NCBI GenBank assembly: GCA_001970955.1
Contig: MPUH01000163.1
Coordinates: forward strand, 1 to 64,000
Direction: 5' to 3'
Source of the DNA: Stentor coeruleus
Lineage: Eukaryota > Ciliophora > Heterotrichea > Heterotrichida > Stentoridae
DNA: 64,000 nt
Below the pieces are notes generated by a model that saw nothing but the letters and a program-made list of their open reading frames with translations, ran no database searches and was not told the origin of the DNA. Shown piece after piece: positions 10,015 to 19,277 of this stretch (the stretch's first letter is position 1; each line of letters starts with the position of its first letter). A program made the position numbers and the translations under genes.

Positions 10015-10084
10015 ATTCTTATTTTTACATAGAATTCGATTTTTTTCGTCATCAAGTAACTTGACAATTGAATAATATATTCAG
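10015..10084. promoter_or_regulatory. Compact bidirectional promoter region
   Basis: The 70 bp between the divergent starts of LC8 and the DIX-domain gene must hold both 5' flanks, unless promoter elements lie in the coding sequences. No specific element is recognised. It is an inference from gene order. Confidence 0.45.
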
Positions 10085-10540
10085 ATGAGCTTTACAATGG
10101 TGTACTATCATATTCCTGAGGACTTTGATGACCCCGAACAGCCGAATGCCTTTGGAATTGGCAAGCCTATTGAAGATATAAAACTCAGTGATATTAAAAG
10201 ACTGTTTCCAGTGGAAGGAACTTATATCTTTCGTTTCAAGCATATCAGTGGCAAATCAACTCTTTGGATGGACTTAAAAGACGATGATTCTAAAGCTATA
10301 GCTTTTCAGAATAGGATTGTCATGAAAGTTAGTCGCATTAATTGGGATCCACCATCTTCTCATAGTCATGCTCATAGTTCACAAAGCTCTCAGAATTCGC
10401 ATAGCTCTCATGTCTCATTTTCTTCTCAGAAACCTCCAATAACAGTTTCCCCACCAAAACCTACGACGTTTAACTTATTTGAATTCGAGCCTTCACCGCA
10501 GAAAAAAGTTGACTCTTTTGATATGCTGTTTCCACATTAG
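10085..10540 (+). CDS. Short DIX-domain protein
   Basis: A 151-residue protein. Residues about 4-83 read like a DIX domain: VYYHI as first strand, LSDIKRLFP as the helix where Axin and Dishevelled have LGQFK or LGDFK, YIFRFKHIS matching YRYYFKKVS of Axin, then DLKDDDSKAIAFQNRIVMKV matching EVREDEAVLPVFEEKIIGKV. DIX domains polymerise head to tail to build signalling or polarity assemblies in animals; plant SOSEKI proteins have a related fold. The rest is a Ser/His-rich linker and an acidic/aromatic tail. The start could also be the Met at residue 5. The assignment rests on reading the motif by eye. Confidence 0.7.
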   Translation: MSFTMVYYHIPEDFDDPEQPNAFGIGKPIEDIKLSDIKRLFPVEGTYIFRFKHISGKSTLWMDLKDDDSKAIAFQNRIVMKVSRINWDPPSSHSHAHSSQSSQNSHSSHVSFSSQKPPITVSPPKPTTFNLFEFEPSPQKKVDSFDMLFPH

Positions 10541-11043
10541 AAAGTTAGGAATATTTAAAAAGTTTAGAATACTAGGATAAGATTGCTTATTGTAGGATTT
10601 TTACTAGTTTTTTTAGATGATAAAAATTAGTTTTAAAAGTTTTTTTGATGTAAAAGTTAGGAAAGGGTGTATTTTAGGGTAAATAGGGATTATAGATAGA
10701 GAAAAAATATAAGGAGAAAATAGAATTGAAGAAGATAAAGGAAATTGAGTGAATCTTATGGTATTCATTGAAAATATATGTAAAAAGATTAATTATGTTA
10801 TATTGATATTACAGAATAAGCAAAATTATTTTTATTATCCGACCTCTTCTCATTAAAAAACCAAACATCCAATCAAAAAAACAACAAAATTCAATCTACA
10901 TTTGCATAAACTCTTAAATAAAAACCCACATTTCTCCTTCAATAACTCATCTTTTTCCAATCCTACCCAACCCTGCCTATTCCTCTATCCCAAACATCTT
11001 CACTTTCATCCATAATTAAATCCTTATCATATTTGTAATATCT
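10541..11043. other. Intergenic between convergent genes
   Basis: No gene. The left half is G-rich and C-poor on the plus strand, the right half C-rich, consistent with downstream flanks of two convergent genes. Confidence 0.5.
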
Positions 11044-11658
11044 CTAGCAGCATCCTCCCTTTTTCCCACTATTCTCACGATGTTTAGTTTTCTCTACTGT
11101 AATTTTCCCTCTTCTCGAATTTCTTCCACTTTGACCAAGTTCTCCTTTATTAGCTTCAAAAATCTGTGAAGCCAGTTCCATGAACATTTCTTCAACCCCA
11201 TTTCCAGACTTGGCACTTGTGTCAAAATGCCTGATTTGCATTTTCCTACAGAACTCTAATGCTTCAGGTCTATTAATCTGCCTTTCTTTTTCCATATCAC
11301 ATTTATTCCCAGCTACAACTATAACAATATTTTTCTCTGCTTGGGACTTAAGTTCTTTGATCCATGACACAACTTTGTCAAAACTCTTCCTGTCAGTTAT
11401 ATCGTAAACTATTAAAGCACCTTTTGCTTGTCGGTAATAATTTGAGGCTATTGCTCTGAATCGTTCCTGCCCAGCGGTGTCCCAAATATTGAGCTGCACT
11501 GAACCTTGGGGAATTTGAACAAGCTTTGTTAGGTAGTTCGCGTTTACTGTTGAGATCTCGTCTTTGTGAAATTCGTTTTTCACGTATTTTAGTGCTAGGG
11601 AAGTCTTGCCTACTCGTCCTTCTCCAAGAGTGACGATTTTACACTCCATTGTAGCCAT
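11044..11658 (-). CDS. RAB21: Rab GTPase, RAB21-like
   Basis: A 204-residue Rab. Nucleotide motifs: GEGRVGKTS (P-loop), WDTAGQERF, NKCDMEKER and TSAK. The GEG-x-VGKTSL P-loop together with ANYLTK in switch I, YYRQAKGALIVYDIT and DMEKERQI follow RAB21, an early endosome Rab that controls integrin and cargo recycling in animals. The protein ends in GGCC for double geranylgeranylation. Two Met codons lie within the first four residues, so the exact start is uncertain by three residues. No intron. Confidence 0.9.
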   Translation of the reverse strand: MATMECKIVTLGEGRVGKTSLALKYVKNEFHKDEISTVNANYLTKLVQIPQGSVQLNIWDTAGQERFRAIASNYYRQAKGALIVYDITDRKSFDKVVSWIKELKSQAEKNIVIVVAGNKCDMEKERQINRPEALEFCRKMQIRHFDTSAKSGNGVEEMFMELASQIFEANKGELGQSGRNSRRGKITVEKTKHRENSGKKGGCC

Positions 11659-12503
11659 AATAATATCTACAAGAACATAGAGTATTAGTTTAAAAAATTG
11701 TGTTTATGATAAGAAGAGATGTGAAAGGATTGGAAGTTTAATTAGAGGAATGGTGTAGGCTTTTATAGAGAGGGTTTTTTTTGGATTAAAAGGATTAAGA
11801 ATTACCGTTGAAGGATAGAGATGGATGTGTTAGAGATTTTATATGCTGGGATGATGAGGGAGGAGATTGGATTTAAAGTTTTTTTTGGTATAGGGAGATT
11901 GGAAAAATACGTTTTTTGGCTTGTAGAAAAAAGATGAGTTGGTTGTGATGAAGTTTTGGAGGTGGAGGAGTGATGAAGAGTTTTATGGGTTAAAAGCTTT
12001 GTTTACTTCATTAAGCATATATACTACGTTTTTAAAAGTAATGCATAAAAAAACCAAAATATTTGTTGGAGATATTTATAAAAGCATAAAGTATTGAGTT
12101 TCAATAGTAGACAAAGCCTATTAAAAACCTAAAAAGTATATATTTCATCCTATATTAATAAGAAAAATCTCCTTATCTTTTCCCAATAACCCACTTCTTC
12201 ACATTAGCCCAAAGTAAACTTTTTTACATATTAAAATCCTTTATAAAACCTATAAAATCCTTTTATCTTAAATCTAAAACCCATACCATCTTTATTAATA
12301 CATCCTATTTTATCTTCCCTAGCACACTTCCTTCTCAACCCTCAAATTTTCCATTCCATTAAAAATCTAACAACTTCATAATCAAAAATAACTTTCTCAA
12401 TTAAAACTCCTTCTCTTCAAAACAATCACCACATTTTTCAATAAAAAATTCTATTCCAAAATCAACTGCATTTTTTTAAATACCTCTAATCATATAATCC
12501 AAT
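11659..12503. other. Intergenic between divergent genes
   Basis: No gene seen. G-rich on the plus strand at left, changing to C-rich and G-poor from about 12130 up to the RSPH1 start, the expected pattern for two upstream flanks back to back. Confidence 0.5.
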
Positions 12504-13196
12504 ATGAGTGACGCTGGAGATGCAGTATATAAATTTGTGATTGAGGATGGAACTGAAAAGAAGTCCTCTCGTGATTATACGGGTAAAGCAACAGCCTATT
12601 ATCCGAACGGGGATATTTATGAAGGGCTTTTTGTGATGGGTGTTCGTGACGGTTATGGGGTTTACAAGTATTCTTCAGGCCAAGTCTATGAAGGAGACTT
12701 TAAAGAGAACTTGAAACACGGTATAGGTCGTATGTCCTATGGAAAAAAAGGCTCATATCATGGTTACTTTGAAAGCGGTAAAAGGCATGGAGAAGGAGTT
12801 TTCATGTATACAAACGGAGATACATACAGTGGATGGTGGAAAGATGGGCTTAAAGAAGGTAAAGGCACTTATATTTTCAAAGACACTGGCATGAAACTTA
12901 AAGGGGTTTGGAAAGGAGGAAATCTTACTGAAGGGCAATGGGAGCTGCCTAGTGGTGTGCATTTCCAAGGAACATTCGACAACAACAAACCAAATGGTGA
13001 AGGTAAATGGTTATTCCCCAACAGTAACGAAGTTTGTGGAGAATATCATCAAACCGTAGCTGAAGGAGATGATGAAGCTCCAGCAGGTGACGAAGAAGAA
13101 GAAGAAGGTGCAGTGAAAAAAGTTAAAGTTGACGTCAAATGGCAGACTCATCCCCATCTCTTTGATTCAGCCTTTGCAATTAATAGGGTTTTATAG
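12504..13196 (+). CDS. RSPH1: Radial spoke head protein 1, MORN repeats
   Basis: A 230-residue protein with about six MORN repeats (for example YPNGDIYEG, YSSGQVYEGDF, YTNGDTYSGWW) over roughly residues 25-175. The following segment FKDTGMKLKGVWKGGNLTEG...GVHFQGTFDNNKPNGEGKWLF matches the part of RSPH1 just after its MORN array, so I assign RSPH1 rather than a generic MORN protein. RSPH1 is a head component of axonemal radial spokes that regulates ciliary beating. The tail has an acidic run of Glu residues. The stop codon is 17 nt before the ATG of the next gene on the same strand. Confidence 0.85.
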   Translation: MSDAGDAVYKFVIEDGTEKKSSRDYTGKATAYYPNGDIYEGLFVMGVRDGYGVYKYSSGQVYEGDFKENLKHGIGRMSYGKKGSYHGYFESGKRHGEGVFMYTNGDTYSGWWKDGLKEGKGTYIFKDTGMKLKGVWKGGNLTEGQWELPSGVHFQGTFDNNKPNGEGKWLFPNSNEVCGEYHQTVAEGDDEAPAGDEEEEEGAVKKVKVDVKWQTHPHLFDSAFAINRVL

Positions 13197-13213
13197 GTGA
13201 AATATAATTGACA

Positions 13214-13780
13214 ATGGTGGAACGAAAAACTTTGAATGAATACAAAATAGCCCTTATTGGGTCAACTAGTGTAGGCAAAAGTTCTTTATGTTTACAATTT
13301 GCTAGGAACCGATTCAGTGAAAGATATGAACCAACAATAGAAGACTATTATAGGAAAATAGCGATTTTAGATGGCAAATCTTTGGTTTTCGATATAATTG
13401 ACACAGCAGGGCAAGAAGGGAATTTGACGAATTTAGATGAGCTTATACGTCAAGCTAGTGGTTTTATAATGGTATATGATATAACTCAGAGGCAGTCTTT
13501 TGAAGAAGTACAAAAGTTTTACGACCGAGTTTTACATGTTAAGAATAAGTCGCATTTGCCAATGGTTTTAGTTGGGAACAAATGTGATGTAGGAGAACAA
13601 AGGAAAATCACTCAAGAACAAGGTATTGCCTTAGGACAGAAATGGGACTGCAAATTCTGGGAGGTCTCAGCGAAGACTAAAAACAACTTGGAAACTGCAT
13701 TTTATGAATGCGCGAGGATTATAGGACAGAATAGTAATGATGCGATTTCAAACAGAAAATGCTCATGTACTTTGCTGTAA
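13214..13780 (+). CDS. Ras-family small GTPase with CaaX end
   Basis: A 188-residue GTPase beginning at the ATG at 13214. Motifs: GSTSVGKSS (P-loop), YEPTIEDYYRK (a Ras/Rap/Rheb-type effector loop), DTAGQEG, NKCD and SAK. It ends CSCTLL, a CaaX box (CTLL) of the geranylgeranylated type with an extra cysteine beside it. This is the Ras subfamily, with Ras, Rap or Rheb unresolved. The catalytic Gln of DTAGQ is present. The gap to the upstream RSPH1 stop is only 17 nt. Confidence 0.88.
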   Translation: MVERKTLNEYKIALIGSTSVGKSSLCLQFARNRFSERYEPTIEDYYRKIAILDGKSLVFDIIDTAGQEGNLTNLDELIRQASGFIMVYDITQRQSFEEVQKFYDRVLHVKNKSHLPMVLVGNKCDVGEQRKITQEQGIALGQKWDCKFWEVSAKTKNNLETAFYECARIIGQNSNDAISNRKCSCTLL

Positions 13781-14457
13781 TGAAAAAGTCTTGACCTTTG
13801 TGAGTATTAATAAATATGCGAACTTCGTTTATAAATCTAACAAATTAGTTGTTCTAATAGGATGTTATAAGAATATACAGGAATAGTTTAGTTTTTTTGG
13901 GTTTAAAAGTATGGTTATTGATTTTATAGATGAAAATTGTTATGATTACAGTAAAATTTCAAAATAAATTTTGATACTTTTAGACATGAAAGATTATTAA
14001 GAAGATAGTTTTTTAGATTGAAAATAATTGGAATTATCTAAATAAGCTACTTTTTTTCTTAGGATTGGCAGGATGAGGATTGCTTTTATGAGTAGACATG
14101 TGACTGTTAGGGGTCAATTTGTCCTGAGAGTTTGATTGAGGATGGGTAGGATTTGCAAAGAAGTTTAGAAAGTATTTCAATTGAGATTTTTATTATTTTG
14201 ACAGTTAAGAATACATTGATTGATATTCCTAATAATAATTAGGATTATATGCATATTGAAATTTAGGATATGGATAAACAAGTGTTTAGAATGAATGGAG
14301 AGTATGTTTTTTTTGCATAATGATCAATACTTACAAGAGTAAAAAATAATTTTTATAGAAAAGATGATATTAAATATGCCTAAATAAATTCTTTTTTTAT
14401 ATTTTCTTATAAATCATAAGTATTTTTTATGAATTTATTAGATGTTATTATTATATT
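13781..14457. other. Intergenic, no gene seen
   Basis: AT-rich. G-rich and C-poor on the plus strand after the GTPase stop; unlike most upstream flanks here it does not become clearly C-rich before the SET gene. Confidence 0.5.
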
Positions 14458-16059
14458 ATGCTTAGAAATTTTTCAGGCTCAGAAAGAATTAAACCAAATG
14501 ATGAACAAAAGGCTATGTTTGATTGGGCAAATAAACAAGGTATTAAATGGGATAAAATTGTATATCCTGCACGATTTTATCCTGGATATATTGGGTGTAT
14601 GGCTATTGATGAGATTTTTCCAGGCGAGAGGATTATTACAGCTCCAAACTCAGCTTTATTTACAGCACAAATTGCTAGAGAAAGTGAGTTAAAAAATGTT
14701 TTTAATCAATGTGCAGATTCCTTTTCAAGCTCACTTTTAGTACTTGTAACTTTTATGATATGGGAAAAGTTTAAAGGTCCTGCTTCGAAGTGGGCTCCAT
14801 TTATAAGATATCAACCTAAAAGAACGATTACCTTACAAGAATGGCTTCCACAAGAACTTGAAGAATTACAGGATGCAGACTTGAAAATTGATGTATTTGT
14901 TATATAGATAGATTATAGAAGGAAGTTTCACCTTTACAGCTGGTCTCACTGGAAAACTACTCTAGAAAAATTCCGTATTTTTTCTCCAGAAATGCTACAA
15001 TTAGAAGAGTACACTTGGGCCTACCGGACAATCTGCACTCGATGCTTTGGAAAATTTATGCCTTATCTAACTCTTTTTCCTATTGGTGAGCTCCTAAACC
15101 ACAATAACGTCCAAACCTTTTACATATACCAAAAACTCTCTGATAACCCGAATATTTCCTTCCGATACCCCAACACTTATAACATAATCGATCATGATGA
15201 AGACCTTATAACAACCGATACAATTTTAAACCTTAAAATCGAAACTATAGCAAATCTTAATGAAAAACTAAACAACAACGACGACAAAATCATTGAAAAA
15301 ATCAGGATAATAAAAGGCCGATGTGCAAAAATCGACGCAAAAGAACAAGTTTTAATAGAAGAAAGCAAAAATTATCGTTCTTGGAATATAGATTTAAATG
15401 AAAGTTCAGACAAAGTTGCAAGTATTGTTACAGGACCTAATGAATACTACAAGCCAGGGGATGAGGTTTTTATGAGTTATGGGAGGTATTCTAATAGACA
15501 ATTATTATCAGCATATGGTTTTGCTTTGAAAAATAATCATTATAATTATGCTAGAGTAAAATTTCATATAAGAGACTTAGCTGCTAATAATGAACAAGAG
15601 ATGATTTTTGCTAATATTGACGGCTATTGTGTTTTCAAATTAAAAAAATCGATTTTTCCTTATGATTTAATTAGGATATTACGGGGAATTAACTGGAAAC
15701 CAGACTTCCCAGTTGAAAGTTTTTTTAAAGCTCAAATCCTCAGCCTTGATTCCTTATCTCTTTCTATAGCTTTAAAATTACTCAAAAAAACACTAGCCAA
15801 TTTCCCCACAAGTTTAGAACAGGACATTTCCCTGCTTTTAAACCCAAGTTTACCTTTAAATACATATTTTAGTCTTGTGTATCGAAAGGAAATCAAAGAT
15901 ATAATTTCAGCCAATATAAAATACTTAGAATCCGGGCAAGAAATCCTAAAAAGTCTAGGCCACGGGGAAAAACTTAGCAAAATCCTTATAAAAAAAGATA
16001 AAAGCCTTATCGAAGCCCTTGAAAACTACACCCAAGATCTCTTTCTGCACTTTCCTTAA
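14458..16059 (+). CDS. SET-domain lysine methyltransferase (SETD3/SETD6/Rubisco-LSMT group), three exons
   Basis: Exons 14458-14892, 14908-14974 and 14990-16059 join across two 15-nt introns into 523 residues. Seen: the N-terminal FDWANKQGIKWDKI and GYIGCMAIDEIFPGERIITAP (start of the SET fold), FPIGELLNHNN (the SAM/substrate NH motif region), and GDEVFMSYGRYSNRQLLSAYGFAL, the typical end of SET in this group. A helical C-terminal half fits the Rubisco-LSMT substrate-binding domain. The family methylates non-histone proteins such as actin (His, by SETD3), ribosomal proteins and RelA; the target here is unknown. A long charged insert (about 215-295) interrupts the SET domain. The ERG4 gene starts 9 nt after its stop. 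Confidence 0.85.
14893..14907 (+). other. 15-nt intron 1 of SET gene
   Basis: Sequence GTATTTGTTATATAG, phase 0, with an in-frame TAG if retained. Removal joins KID to IDYRRKF in the frame of the rest of the protein. Confidence 0.92.
14975..14989 (+). other. 15-nt intron 2 of SET gene
   Basis: Sequence GTATTTTTTCTCCAG, phase 1. It contains no in-frame stop, so retention would only insert five residues; it is called from its match to the other introns. Confidence 0.75.
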
Positions 16060-16068
16060 TAACCATAA

Positions 16069-17391
16069 ATGGACACTGACGCTAAAATTATCAAAGAATT
16101 CGGTGGAAGCCCTGGAGCTTTTATCCTTATCCTCTGGTCACATGGTCTGATGTACTACATGTGGATATGCCTGGAATTCTACCAAGGTGGACTTTTCCTC
16201 CCTAATTCCCTTTCTGAAATCCCCAACTTTCTTTCAACATATTTCTCATACATAAAGACAAATGCTTGCCCTACATATGAAGCTTTTATAATTTTCATGA
16301 GTTTTTTCATACTACAAATCATCCTTGCCTTAGTAATGCCAGGACCAAAAATTCAAGGATTACCAGTGCCAAGTGAAAATAATAAAGTTTATACCTACCT
16401 TTGTAATGCAGTCTGGTCTTGGTATTTTACATTTGCTTTACTCTTTTGTATGAATTATTATGAGATTTTTAAACTAAGCCGAATACAAGAATTACATGGT
16501 CCATTAATGACTGTTGTTATAATAACCTCAGATTTTATAGCTTTATCTGTTTATTTTGCTGGGATTTGGCTTAATAAACAAACAAGGATGTCTGGGGAAT
16601 TTGTTTATGACTTTTTTATGGGATCTTGGCTTAACCCTAGAATTGGTAGTTTTGATTTGAAAATGTGGGCTGAAATTAGAGTATCTTGGATGCAACTTTT
16701 TATATTGACTATAGCTGCAGCTTGTAAACAATATGAGAGTTTAGGGTATGTTTCTGGGGGAATGTGTTTGATTGTATATGCACAATATTTATATAGTAAT
16801 GCTTGTATGAAAGGAGAAGAATGTGTGACTACAACTTGGGATATTTTTTATGAAAAATGGGGATGGATGCTTGTATTTTGGAATATCGCAGGAGTACCTT
16901 ATGTTTATAGTTTTCAAGCACAGTATATACTTAAAAATCCTTATGAGCATAATCCTATTGTACTAACTGTGATATTTATTGTATTAACTGGTGCTTATTA
17001 TGTATGGGATACAGCGCAATCTCAGAAAAATAGATTCAGGGCTAAGATCAGAGGGACTTTTATTGAAAGAAAAACATTCCCACAACTGCCTTGGGGAACT
17101 TTAAAAGATCCTAAATATCAAAAAACTGAATGTGGCAGCCTTTTACTTGTAGATGGCTGGTGGAAATATGCAAGAAAAATACATTATACTGCTGATATCA
17201 TCATGGCTTTTATTTGGGCCTTAAGTTGTGGATATTCCGGATTTTTACCTTATTTCTACCCTTTATTTTTCCTAGGAATGATCACCCACAGATACAAAAG
17301 GGATCAAGAAAGGTGTGCAAGGAAATACGGTAAAGACTGGGATAAGTACATAAAAACAGTCCCTTATGTATTTATACCTGGGATCATTTAA
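16069..17391 (+). CDS. ERG4: Delta(24(24(1)))-sterol reductase, ERG4 family
   Basis: A 440-residue integral membrane enzyme with about eight hydrophobic segments. Family signatures are clear: TTTWDIFYEKWGWMLVFWNIAGVPYVYS in the middle and, at the C-terminus, HRYKRDQERCARKYGKDWDKYIKTVPYVFIPGII, the ERG4/ERG24 ending. The WDIFYEK(F/W)GWML stretch points to ERG4 (C-24(28) reduction, last step of ergosterol-type synthesis, NADPH-dependent, in the ER) rather than the C-14 reductase ERG24. It could make ciliate sterols or modify dietary sterols. Its ATG lies 9 nt after the SET gene's stop, which leaves no room for a separate promoter between the genes. Confidence 0.88.
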   Translation: MDTDAKIIKEFGGSPGAFILILWSHGLMYYMWICLEFYQGGLFLPNSLSEIPNFLSTYFSYIKTNACPTYEAFIIFMSFFILQIILALVMPGPKIQGLPVPSENNKVYTYLCNAVWSWYFTFALLFCMNYYEIFKLSRIQELHGPLMTVVIITSDFIALSVYFAGIWLNKQTRMSGEFVYDFFMGSWLNPRIGSFDLKMWAEIRVSWMQLFILTIAAACKQYESLGYVSGGMCLIVYAQYLYSNACMKGEECVTTTWDIFYEKWGWMLVFWNIAGVPYVYSFQAQYILKNPYEHNPIVLTVIFIVLTGAYYVWDTAQSQKNRFRAKIRGTFIERKTFPQLPWGTLKDPKYQKTECGSLLLVDGWWKYARKIHYTADIIMAFIWALSCGYSGFLPYFYPLFFLGMITHRYKRDQERCARKYGKDWDKYIKTVPYVFIPGII

Positions 17392-17488
17392 TTAGTTAAA
17401 AAAATCATTATCAGTAATCCTTAATCATACCTTTAATATATTCTTACCCTATCACAACCTTATTATTAACTTAATAAATTTTCTATAA

Positions 17489-18181
17489 ATGTCAGAAACC
17501 ATATCATTTAAGGTAACCCACGGCAAAATCCAGTATTCTATATCCCTGCCTATCCAAAGCACAGTAAAAGATCTCAAAAACTACCTAGAACAACAAACCC
17601 GTGTCCCTGCCAACCTACAAAAATTATTCCTCAAAGGTCCTCTAAAAAACAATGATACTATTTTATCATCCCTAAATCTTCGAGAAACAACAAAAATCTT
17701 ATTAGTCGGTTCAACAGCTGATGAAATTTCCATAACTTCAAACATCCGCACCTCAATCGAAGAAGAAAGAAAAATCGATATTCCAAGAGATGCCTTTCCT
17801 CCCGACCAGCAAAGAATTATTGATAAAGGACCTCCTGCTGATGCTTTTCCTGGGGATTTGTTTTCTAATATTAATGTTCCTGATACGGTACCAGGACTTT
17901 ATAATCATGCTGGGGCTAATGCAAGACTTACTGTTAAGAAGGAAATAGATGAAGTTTGGATTGTCAATAATACTAGTACAAAAAGGATACCTTTTGCGGC
18001 GATTGGGAATATAAATTATATACCGATACTCAAGTACCCGGGGTATACAATTTTAACTTTGGTATTGGGTCCAAGCAACAAATATAACCTATATTTCTTC
18101 CCACAACAGTTCTTTAATACCTTGAAAACATTGATTTGCCCTTTGTTTATTGATGGACTTGACTTATCACAGTTTAAGTAG
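17489..18181 (+). CDS. UBFD1: Ubiquitin-like domain protein UBFD1
   Basis: A 230-residue protein. Residues about 4-75 form a ubiquitin-like domain ending in TTKILLVGST. This is followed by the linker with RIIDKGPPADAFPG and then VPGLYNHAGANARLTVKKEIDEVWIVNNTSTKRIPFAAIGNI and LVLGPSNKYNLYFFPQQFFNTLKTLI. The same order, including the repeated V(L/I)DKG(K/P)P and LGP...YW/YF...P elements, is found in UBFD1. The human protein is linked to NF-kB control, but its molecular role is poorly known. Length fits the family core. Confidence 0.85.
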   Translation: MSETISFKVTHGKIQYSISLPIQSTVKDLKNYLEQQTRVPANLQKLFLKGPLKNNDTILSSLNLRETTKILLVGSTADEISITSNIRTSIEEERKIDIPRDAFPPDQQRIIDKGPPADAFPGDLFSNINVPDTVPGLYNHAGANARLTVKKEIDEVWIVNNTSTKRIPFAAIGNINYIPILKYPGYTILTLVLGPSNKYNLYFFPQQFFNTLKTLICPLFIDGLDLSQFK

Positions 18182-18473
18182 ATATAGTGATTTAATATAG
18201 AATTTAGAAGCTTAGATTTTTTTTCTGATAATTTTGCATATTTTATATGTTTTTGTTACATTTTGTCACGAATTTTGTATATTTTAAGGGAGATTCTGAT
18301 ATTTTTATATATAATACAAATATTTCTCTATAAATATATTCATTATATTATCTAACTATATACTTTTATACTTAAAACATCTAATCACATAACTTTCCCA
18401 TACATTCCTTCATCCTCCCTCCAAAAACTTTTCAACCCAAATAATTCAATTTAAACTCTATTAAAGATATGTT

Positions 18474-19277
18474 CTATAGGATTAAATATTCTTTAAACAT
18501 CATTTTCTGTATCCACTTCGGTTGTATCTCCACACACATCAAACTTTCAGCTCTGACTTTTTCAACTTCCTTAATAATTTCCACCTTTTCCTCCTTTTCC
18601 TCCCTTTCCTCCACCTCCTCTACAACAACTTTCTCCTCCTCAAACGTAAACCCAATCTCTTCCATCATATCATTCAAAATAAAATTCTTCAATTCTTCCC
18701 ATCTTTTCCCGCACTGTTGAGTATGCCTTAATGTCCTACAGCATTGAAAATTGAATTCCCTACACAATCTTAAACAGTCATAATCAGAAAACAGAAACTC
18801 AATATAAAGCATAAAAGCTTCACGAACTTCTAATCTTTCAAAGAACATTTTACAGAATTTTAAATTGTAGCTTCTGATCTCTTTATCAGGGATTTTATTT
18901 TGTGTTGATGAGAATTCTTTTAAAACATGTTTATTTTCAGTGAAATAGTTCATCATAGCGTTCCAGTTTGTAAGAGTTTGTGGAGAAATGCCTTCGAAAT
19001 TCCCAAGTTTGTTTGGGAATGAGCTTTTATTTAGTATACGGATTGATTTTTTAGTCCCTCGTATGAGCTTACACCTGATGTATTCTTTCTTTGGGGAACT
19101 GATTTTTATATGATATTGGGGCTTTTTGGATTTGATTGGTTTAAAAAACTTTTCGACTGCTGTGAGTTTTTTTATGGCTTTGGGGACACTTTGTGTTAGG
19201 TTTTCCTGTTTTTTCTGTGTTGGGTGAGATTCTTCGGATGATGAGGTCGAGCTGTCGATTTGATCGTTGCTGGGCAT
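18474..19277 (-). CDS. Hypothetical protein, basic N-half and acidic coiled C-half
   Basis: A 267-residue protein I do not recognise. The first 90 residues are Ser/Lys-rich and probably disordered. Residues about 100-205 look helical and contain several Cys and aromatic residues (YNLKFCKMFFERLEVREAFMLY, CRTLRHTQQCGKRWEELKNFI). A Glu/Val/Lys-rich stretch (about 215-245) would form a coiled coil. No membrane segment. It is convergent with UBFD1, with a 292-nt gap. The C-half base composition supports coding. Confidence 0.65.
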   Translation of the reverse strand: MPSNDQIDSSTSSSEESHPTQKKQENLTQSVPKAIKKLTAVEKFFKPIKSKKPQYHIKISSPKKEYIRCKLIRGTKKSIRILNKSSFPNKLGNFEGISPQTLTNWNAMMNYFTENKHVLKEFSSTQNKIPDKEIRSYNLKFCKMFFERLEVREAFMLYIEFLFSDYDCLRLCREFNFQCCRTLRHTQQCGKRWEELKNFILNDMMEEIGFTFEEEKVVVEEVEEREEKEEKVEIIKEVEKVRAESLMCVEIQPKWIQKMMFKEYLIL

